From Blumeriella jaapii (taxonomy: Eukaryota > Ascomycota > Leotiomycetes > Helotiales > Drepanopezizaceae): DNA of 64,000 nt. Both the position numbers and the translations under genes were made by a program. Positions 57,135 to 64,000 of this stretch are shown one piece after another (within the stretch, counting starts at the first letter, position 1; every line of letters starts with the position of its first letter). Under the pieces are notes generated by a model, which worked only from the letters and a program-made list of their open reading frames with translations, made no database searches and was not told the origin of the DNA. The stretch covers positions 107,001 through 171,000 of the forward strand of contig VWND01000027.1 of the NCBI GenBank assembly GCA_009599575.1, read 5' to 3'.

Positions 57135-57916
57135 GAAGCTCTACTTGGGGGCTCGAAAGAAGCCGAAGAAGCGGTCAGAAGTCGGAATGGTCACCAGGCG
57201 AAGGACGAGTGTCGTGTTTGCACTCTTGTACATTTTTGGGGTCTTGTGGACCCCGAGCTCGCATCTCTTCTCTCAACAGGATCGATTGGGCTTGGCGCAT
57301 AGCGAGCGGGCCGGTGGGTCAACGATCATGCGATTCGAACGAGACGCGGCCAGCTGTTGATTTAGAAGCCAGGCAGCATCACAGTTGTACAATAGTGTGT
57401 CATGAATATGGTCGAGCGTGGACGAATGCGTACCGGGCCTTCTCAGCATTGTGCTGGACCCTGCGGGATTTCTAGATGCCGAGCGAGGCGTCGTTGCACA
57501 GCGTTGCGGCTCCTTGCCGACACGGTGACCTCGTGGCGCAGAAACCTACCACAGCTACACCGCGCCGAACATCATGAGCTGTAAGTGCAGCACAAGATAG
57601 CGGCATGCTCTCACCGGTGGTCGACCGGCGGCCTTGCGAGGTACCATCAAATGACCCGCGCCGATCTCGTTGCCAGCGCCGGCAATGCGAGGGGAGGCAA
57701 GAATCTATCGAGTCGAGCAAGCACTTTCCTTCGACTCGAAGGCGTATGTTTATCAACGCGTTGAAATCTCGTTCCCTTAGTGTTTTCTTCATCAGTAAAG
57801 AAATCTTTCCTCTTTGTTCTATTTAGCCCAGACATTGGAATCCATCCAAATCTTCCTCAAGGTTGTTCCATTGCTGCTGCTGCTGCAAAAAAAAAAAGGG
57901 AACAAAAGGAGCCGAA
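57135..57916. other. Intergenic, no gene supported
   Basis: 3' flank of TIM50 and promoter of the small secreted protein gene. An A-run lies at about 57889-57898 just before the start codon. Nothing else is recognised. Confidence 0.5.
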
Positions 57917-58150
57917 ATGGTCCGCCTTCTCTCCACCTGCCTCCTCACCCTCACCTTGTTCCTCGCATCAACCATCACCGCGGCGCCTATCGAGGAGTCT
58001 ACCTCAGACTCAAATGCAGATGCGATTGCGAGCCTCCCCGCGCAAGAAGACCACGCTACAACAGCCGGTTGTCGCTGCAATCCCTGCAAGTGGAATGCGG
58101 TTCAGCTCGCGTACTGCGATAGCTGTGGCTCTAGGACGGGGTGGGAGTGA
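57917..58150 (+). CDS. Small secreted Cys-rich protein A
   Basis: 77 residues if it ends at the first stop. It begins with a clear signal peptide (MVRLLSTCLLTLTLFLASTITA), followed by an acidic spacer and a compact Cys-rich C-terminus: GCRCNPCKWN, then AYCDSCGSRTGW. It is paralogous to the gene at 59596. The stop codon overlaps a strong splice donor (GA|GTGAGT at 58146/58147, phase 2). The true gene may therefore continue into another exon; one possible acceptor at about 58217 adds a short Cys-ending tail. Function is unknown. The size, secretion signal and Cys content resemble fungal effector-like or antimicrobial small secreted proteins, but nothing proves that. Confidence 0.6.
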   Translation: MVRLLSTCLLTLTLFLASTITAAPIEESTSDSNADAIASLPAQEDHATTAGCRCNPCKWNAVQLAYCDSCGSRTGWE

Positions 58151-59595
58151 GTTTTTCTCTTCTTCTCTCTGTTTTATTTTTTTTTATTTTCGCTTATTGC
58201 TCTCTCTATCAGCTGAGCTCGGGTCAGAGGAGAGTTTGCTGATGCTGGATATGGTGGGGTGGTAGTCGGTTTGATTGTTTGACGAATCCGTGCTGTGAGT
58301 GTCGCTGCTAGACGCAAGAAACGAGACGTTTGCGCTGGATGGGGTGGGAAGGGAGTGAGTTCTGCTTTGGTAATGGAGGAGGAGGGGGGGATCGTGCGGT
58401 CTAGACGACGTTGAGTATGTTGGGGATGGAGGGTGTTGGTTAGTTGAAGAAGCAGGCAGATACTTTGCGTTCGATGTTGGGTCAGGTGTGGTTGGATCTT
58501 AAGCGAGGAAACACGATAGCATCTCTGGGCTATCTCTAATGATAACTAATGATCTCCTCTTTCACAGGCAAGCAAGCAAGCAAGCAGAAAAGTCTTGTAA
58601 TTTTTCAGATTTTCAAATGGATGGTCAAACTCTTCCGTTCCGTCATTTTTTCACCACCAGCAAGCATAATACTTTTACGTCTATATGTATATGTAAATCT
58701 AGATAAGTAACTAAGTGTCCTGGTATGTCCAGCCCTTTTTTGCCAGCGACTGACACACAGCTGGCGTACATGCATCTTGCCTGGTCCACACGATCCTCCG
58801 ACACGATCTGTATCACTTCTATTCTTCCTTGCTTGCTGGCATCCAGCCCGGCAGCCTGCACCTCCGGCCCCGGAGCATTTCCTTTCCAAGGTCTCGAAGG
58901 CATGTACCTTCCCGTTTCACTCCCCACGAGTCAACAGCCGATTTTTCGAGGCGGTGGTGTTGCGCGAGTAGGCAACTACTGAGGTACTTACCCTCTTTCT
59001 AGTTCCCAACGTGGTCATCGACCGCCTCGCACTGTTTGTGGCCTCGTGGGCTGGGATTCTGATTGATCCTCGAGCAGCGTGCGCTGATGGATGTGTCGGT
59101 GGTCGTCATGCGGGTGATATATTTCTCGCTTTTTGGGGCAGATGACGGCAGCCGTTGGTCTGGTCTGCCTTGGGAGAAGAGGAGGTGAGTGGTCGGGTAG
59201 GGGTACATATACCTACCTATCGTGCCTTTCGCTCTCACAGGAGGCGTGTCTTCAGATCTTTCGTTGGCATACCTAACTCGGACTTAACCTTCTCGACGGA
59301 AGGGATTGACTACTCGGTTCTGTTGTTTGGACGGCTCGGCTATCTTGGTGTTTACGAACGTAGCTGTTGATCTGCAAGCTCTCTACCAACGCAACGCATC
59401 ACCGCCAGACATCTTACATATCTACATTTACGCCTCCCGGTTCTTCGCCATTCCCCCACACTACACCAGGCCAGGACACGTTCTCTCCTCTACTCCTCGG
59501 CTACCACGTATATCTCCTAGGCCCGGATCATCTCTCACCTCCCAACCCAAAACCTCTCTTCAGAGCCCCGACGGGAAAGGAAGAGAAAGAAGAAC
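58151..59595. other. Intergenic between the two small secreted protein genes
   Basis: 1.45 kb with no supported gene. A GCAAGCAAGCAAGCA run lies at about 58569-58584. A C/T-rich leader precedes the second gene. Confidence 0.5.
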
Positions 59596-59859
59596 ATGCA
59601 CAACCTTCTCACCACCCTCCTCCTCCTCCTCCTCCCCTTCGCCTCACCAGTTTTCTCCCTCCCCCTCTCCAATGCCGACGTACCCTCAACGATAACACCA
59701 TCAGCAACAACAGAATCAACGAGCAACGCCGCGCTTCTGATGGCAGCAGAGCTAAAGCGGAAGAGCAGCTATCGCTATCCTTGCAATGCCAGGTGTCGCA
59801 AGCCGCAGTACAACGAGGCGTACTGCACGTCGTGCGATAGGCTGAGCGGGTATGCGTGA
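59596..59859 (+). CDS. Small secreted Cys-rich protein B
   Basis: 87 residues to the first stop. It has a strongly hydrophobic signal peptide (MHNLLTTLLLLLLPFASPVFS), a Ser/Thr-rich spacer, a possible KRKS (KR) processing site, then PCNARCRKPQYNEAYCTSCD with RLSGY. The final 25 residues align with protein A (C-x-x-x-C-[KR]..A-Y-C-x-S-C..G-[WY]). As in A, the stop codon lies within a GTGAGTTT donor at the same codon phase (59855/59856), so a shared downstream intron is plausible. No domain name is known to me. Confidence 0.6.
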   Translation: MHNLLTTLLLLLLPFASPVFSLPLSNADVPSTITPSATTESTSNAALLMAAELKRKSSYRYPCNARCRKPQYNEAYCTSCDRLSGYA

Positions 59860-61409
59860 GTTTCTCCCCTTTTATATTTTTCTGTTTATTTCCTTCTCTT
59901 TCCGTTTGAGGAAGGGGGGGGGGCAGGACGGCTTATGTCTACCCTCCTGTCTTTCTTTAGCCTGCTCTCCTGGATGACCCACGCTTTGGGTTCAATCTCA
60001 CATCGGGTATGGGTCATCATGGGGCTAGAGAGAAGATAAGAGAAGAGAAGAGAAGAGGAGCCGCGCAAAGGGAAGACAAGAAAAGAGTGGAAAAGGCCTT
60101 GGCTCTCGAGATATCGAATTCAAAAAAAAAAAGGGGGTTTGGGAAGAGGGCAGCTCATACCGCACGGCATGTGTCGCGGGATCTACGTTCACCACCGGTG
60201 TGTGGAGTTGCGAATTGGATTGCTGACGGGAATGAGGACGCGTAGGCAAATGGTCTGCGATACGGCGAGTGAGTGCGAGTGTTTATGCTAGGGGCGCTAA
60301 GCGAGACGACCAGCACCAGCACCCGCCCGGCATTTTGGCGCGCTGGAAGGGGGCGGGTGAATGGGTAAGGGGGATTGGGGGGGGGAGGGGAGAAAGGGAT
60401 GGATTGGATTTCGTTTGTAGGAATCTTGAAACTTTCTGGTGGCGGGTGGTGGTGGGTGATGATGGGTTTGTTTACTCGTTTTAATCAGGGTACCTTGTTA
60501 GAGATTTTGAGATGAAGAAAGAAGCTCCCTTCTGTACTGTCGCTTCTTCGGTATCTGAAAACCGCATTCTTAAGAAAGGTGATTAATCAGCTGGGCCTAG
60601 AGTAAACAACACTTGATCACGCGAGGGTCTAACCAGACAATCTGGACATAAGAAAGCCCGGATTCGGAAAGAGACGTGCCTATATTCTTCCACAAGCAAG
60701 GGGATGCGTTGGGAAGAGTTTGGGGTCCTCTGTGCTGTACTTTACCCATCTATACCTTTCTTGCTCTGTTAAATGTACTGAAAAATCTTACTGTACAAGC
60801 TTCTGTCCTCTCCAGCGACGAGGTAGATGCGAGATGTGGTCGGATTCTTCTTAGCTACATAGGTGAAATACCTATGCAGTAGGCGGGCAACTACTGACTG
60901 ACTGCTCCCCCCTCCGTCCCCCTTTCCTCCCTTCTGGCGACCCGTCAACTTAAAGCAGAAGCAAATCTCCTACGTAGGTAGTACATACATGCTGCTCTCA
61001 GAGAAGGACATGAAAGGAAGCAAACTCGGGCGCCCTTCCTGCTTGCTCAATACAAACCTAATACTGTACTTATGTATAATAAGAGGAGAAAAGCCTGCGA
61101 AATAAATGCACTGAGACAAAAGCGAGGAGGGCAATGGGTTCTGGTTGTGATTAGATGTGGATTGTAAATGGTGGAGGCGTGGAACAGCGTGCTAGAGCTT
61201 GAGACCGGTGAAAGTGTGGCCCGTGAATCTCAGTAAGCGTATACCACTCGGTAAATATATCCGAGAAGACAACACTGCGTAGTGACTGCAATCGATCATA
61301 CGCAAATGCCTGAGATTAGCTCCAGCGGCCGACTAACCGCCTTGCATAGAGCTACATCTGATGCCGGAGAAAGCCAAACGCCTATTGTACAGTACAGCGT
61401 AACACATCA
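59860..61409. other. Intergenic, no gene supported
   Basis: 1.55 kb. It contains an AGAGAAGATAAGAGAAG run (about 60030-60060), an A-run at about 60122-60132, and G-runs at about 60371-60400. A GTACAGTACAG patch lies at 61387-61397. No convincing coding frame is seen. Confidence 0.5.
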
Positions 61410-62542
61410 TCACAGGTCCTCTTCCAGATCCATAGCCTCCCCATTCGCATGCCCGTTCGCTGACTTCTCCTTGGGCACCGAGGCCTCCTTATCGATCATC
61501 TGCCTCGATACGGACACAATGTTGTCCTCGATCAGCTGCTGCCCGACATCCTCCAGGTGCTTCTTCGGGTCCACCTTGCCCACGTATCTCATCTTCAGTT
61601 GGTCCTTCGTCAGCTCCGTCTCCTCCTTCACGCGCTTCTCGTACCCATCGGCCAGCCCGACCAGCTTCTTTAATCTCTCGTTGTTGCGGCTGCCCTCCAC
61701 GCGGAAATCATCCATCTGTAAACCTTCGGTCCACACCTGCTTGTGGAGGTTCATCAACATGTTCTCCTCTAGCGCCGTCTTGCGGTAGTTGATCCCAATG
61801 CTGTAGTAGTGTCTGTTCAGGCCGTGAATGAGTGCTTGGATGGAAGGTTTGTTAAGATGTCCCAGATTAGAGGTACTTTGGCGTGGTTCTTGGCCGAGCA
61901 TGAGTGATTGTGGGTTAATAAGGCGGAAGGCATCGATCACGACTTTGCCCTTGACGGATTGGATGGGATCCACGACCACGGCGACGGCTCGGGGTGTCAG
62001 TTGCTCGAAGGATTGCTGGGTGTTGATATCGACAGAAGAGAGCCAGCAGCCGAAACCAGGATGAGAATGGTACCAGCCGACAACGGTCTCTGGTCTGCGG
62101 TCCCGTCAGCCGTGTGGACCATCGTTCTGCAGCACGCAACCTACCGGCCTGTTTGCCGTAACATATCCATCATCTTGGTTTGGAAGACGGGGTCCACAGC
62201 CTCAACACTGACACCTGTACCGCTCTGAGGCATGGCGAAGACGTCCACCACGCGAACTGTGAAATCGTCTACAAACTCTCCCAACATCAGACCCATGACT
62301 TCCATGGGGACACCAGCTCTGCCGTGTCGCAACATCTTCAGGAGCGCAAGGGAGGAAATGTAGACGGTTTCCGAGTTATCGATCAGGTTTGTGCTATCCT
62401 GGAGCGCCGCCATTCAGTACATGTACTCTGTGAAGCTCTACTTGCGCCGGAACTGCAACTGGAGGCTCACCGATCCTGGGGGAGAGCTGTTAAGGCCCCC
62501 CATGCCGCCAGCGTTCGCCAGCATGCGATTTAACCTATCCAT
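61410..62542 (-). CDS. RPN11: 26S proteasome lid deubiquitinase RPN11
   Basis: JAMM/MPN+ zinc metallo-deubiquitinase of the 19S lid that removes ubiquitin chains from substrates as they enter the proteasome. Three exons, 62471-62542, 62145-62398 and 61410-62094, give 336 residues. Start [13 protein letters not shown] matches the family. [20 protein letters not shown] and [18 protein letters not shown] open the MPN domain, with the catalytic Glu in the latter. The zinc motif [14 protein letters not shown] lies at about residues 118-131. The rest ([29 protein letters not shown]) is the conserved C-terminal helical part. Length fits fungal Rpn11 (306-338). It is divergent from the HDAC gene with 667 bp between the starts. 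Confidence 0.96.
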
Positions 62543-63209
62543 GTCGGTGGATGTGTGTGATTATGAAACTGAAGTAGAGGTGATTTGGGAGGGAAAAAGG
62601 GATCGTGAGTTGCGTTCACGTCGTTGTCGTTGCCACAGGTTTTGAACGGGTTGTTGATGTTGCGAAGAAGTTGAAGCTCGTCCTCTCCAGGCCAGGCAAG
62701 CTTGCTGCGCGTCTTGACTTTTAGGTTGGCGCTAGGCGTGCGCGAGGCTGACAAAGCAGGGGTCGGCTGCTGGGTTCGCGTAGAGCCTCAGCCTTGCCTC
62801 TGCGTCGGCGGCCCGAGGTGAAGCCTTTGATGCTTCACGGAGAGTAACTTCTCTGTGAAAGTGAGAATCTGCTTTTCGACACATTGTGCTATCATCTGGG
62901 GCTAGACTCTCAATTCTACCCAATTTGGCCGGAAATTTTACGCCCCTGGGGAAATGCGGAGGGTGAGAAGCCGCTCAGGTATCTCTTCCTCGCCTGCATA
63001 ACACTAGCACAGGGATCTTCTTCTTACTCTGAGCTTTCCTCTCTTCACCTCGATCAACCTTCTACTTCGACGTCTTCTTCTACCTCGACATCCACCATCT
63101 CAACTCTCTACTCCCACCCGGGACCAGCGACCGAATCTTTCCTTCTTCACGCTCTCTTCCGCATCGACAGACCACCCCCATTGATCGATCAACTCGCAAG
63201 CTCGACAGC
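62543..63209. promoter_or_regulatory. Divergent promoter RPN11 / RPD3
   Basis: 667 bp between the two start codons. It contains a TTGCCACA element at about 62632-62639, close to the proteasome-associated control element (GGTGGCAAA) read in reverse. The match is imperfect, so control by an Rpn4-like factor is only suggested. The HDAC side is C/T-rich (about 63010-63120). Confidence 0.35.
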
Positions 63210-64000
63210 ATGTCCTGGGGTTCGGGAGGTGCCACTCAGCGGCTGGCTCCTGTCGATGAACCAAAGAGCATCCACCTTCTAGCTTCTCGCGAAGCCAAGA
63301 AGAAAGTCGCCTACTTCTACGACTCCGATGTTGGCAACTACGCCTATGTGGCCGGTCATCCCATGAAGCCGCATAGAATCAGGCTGGCGCATAGTTTGAT
63401 CATGAACTATGGGACCTACAAGCATATGGAGATCTACGTAAGTCAACCGCGCTTGCTTCGGTGTTTGTTCTCCGCAGTATCATCTCCTGTACTGGGGCGC
63501 ATGTTCCATCTCTCTGCCCTCAATGGGAGCACCAGGAGCGTGTTGGGCCGGCGAGTACTCCTCCGTCGCAGACTTTCCATCGAACGGTCTACTTGCGGCG
63601 CTCCTTGGTCTCGTCCATGCGCGTCACTCTCACCTTCTCGGAACCCGGATTCGATTTAGACAAGCTTCGCGACGCGCTGAGGAGGCACAAGAGGAGTCGT
63701 CCGTCTGCCTAGAGCTTGCAGCGCAGACTTACGCCCTGCCTCTACACATATGAACCTGCTACAGCGATGACAGAAACTGCCTAACTCTCTACACAGCGTG
63801 CCAAACCAGCGACCAAACATGAAATGACACAGTTCCACACCGACGAGTACATCGAATTTCTGCAGAAGGTTACTCCGGACAACATGGAATCATACGCGAA
63901 AGAGCAAACCAAGTACAACGTGGGTGACGATTGCCCGGTCTTCGATGGCCTTTTTGAATTCTGCGGGATTAGTGCTGGTGGCAGTATGGAGGGTGCAGCG
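63210..64000 (+). CDS. RPD3: Class I histone deacetylase RPD3 (partial, cut by window end)
   Basis: Zn-dependent lysine deacetylase of the Rpd3L/Rpd3S co-repressor complexes. Exon 1 is 63210-63437. Exon 2 starts at 63797 and runs off the window in frame. The start gives [15 protein letters not shown], then the class I N-terminus [20 protein letters not shown] and [19 protein letters not shown]. Exon 2 begins [19 protein letters not shown] and continues [20 protein letters not shown]. The active-site His pair and Asp ligands lie beyond the window. The 359-bp intron is long for this locus but has GTAAGT and ACAG ends and the phase is right. Confidence 0.93.

Overview
The window is nuclear DNA of a filamentous ascomycete (Pezizomycotina). 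The genes are intron-rich, with mostly 42-80 bp GT-AG introns and CTAAC/CTGAC-type branch sites. Fungus-specific families are present (RlmA-type MADS factor, Gup1, DHA2 transporter, laccases, an Asp f 2/Pra1 zincophore). A small Tc1/mariner copy carries the W-to-stop, G-to-A decay typical of repeat-induced point mutation. The overall gene set resembles Dothideomycetes, but I cannot fix the class from sequence alone. Exon boundaries were assigned by hand from splice signals, reading-frame phase and family similarity.

Layout. 0-12.9 kb: a small coiled-coil protein, a DHA2-type MFS efflux pump, a small Cys-rich protein behind a tandem-repeat leader, malic enzyme, and a BuGZ/ZNF207 homologue. 13.4-14.7 kb: a decayed 2EXR-like gene interrupted by a 595-bp mariner relic. 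15.7-19.5 kb: a divergent ZIP zinc transporter and Pra1/Asp f 2 zincophore pair sharing a 1.03-kb promoter. 19.6-24.2 kb: GST, GUP1, and a SnoaL-like protein. 25.3-37.2 kb: a 5'-truncated multicopper oxidase, thimet oligopeptidase, a KNR4/SMI1-like protein, an O-methyltransferase, and a laccase with two 3-nt micro-exons. 38.3-45.8 kb: ARP4, D-serine dehydratase, TAF1. 45.8-54 kb: a repeat-rich stretch around a MADS-box (RlmA-like) gene. 53.8-64 kb: an F-box-like gene, TIM50, two related small secreted Cys-rich proteins, RPN11, and an RPD3-type histone deacetylase cut by the window end.

How it works together. The clearest functional unit is the zinc locus. The secreted zincophore and the transporter ectodomain carry the same C-H-x-H...C metal-binding module. 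Their shared promoter has three CAAGGT (ZafA/Zap1-type) and four GCCAAG (PacC-type) cores. The rest is a mix of housekeeping genes (proteasome, TFIID, chromatin, mitochondrial import) and accessory oxidoreductase genes.

Four genes (MFS, laccase twice, MADS, TIM50) each need exactly one extra base next to a short homopolymer to read through. Because TIM50 is essential, this looks more like systematic under-calling in the assembly than pseudogenisation, but it should be checked.
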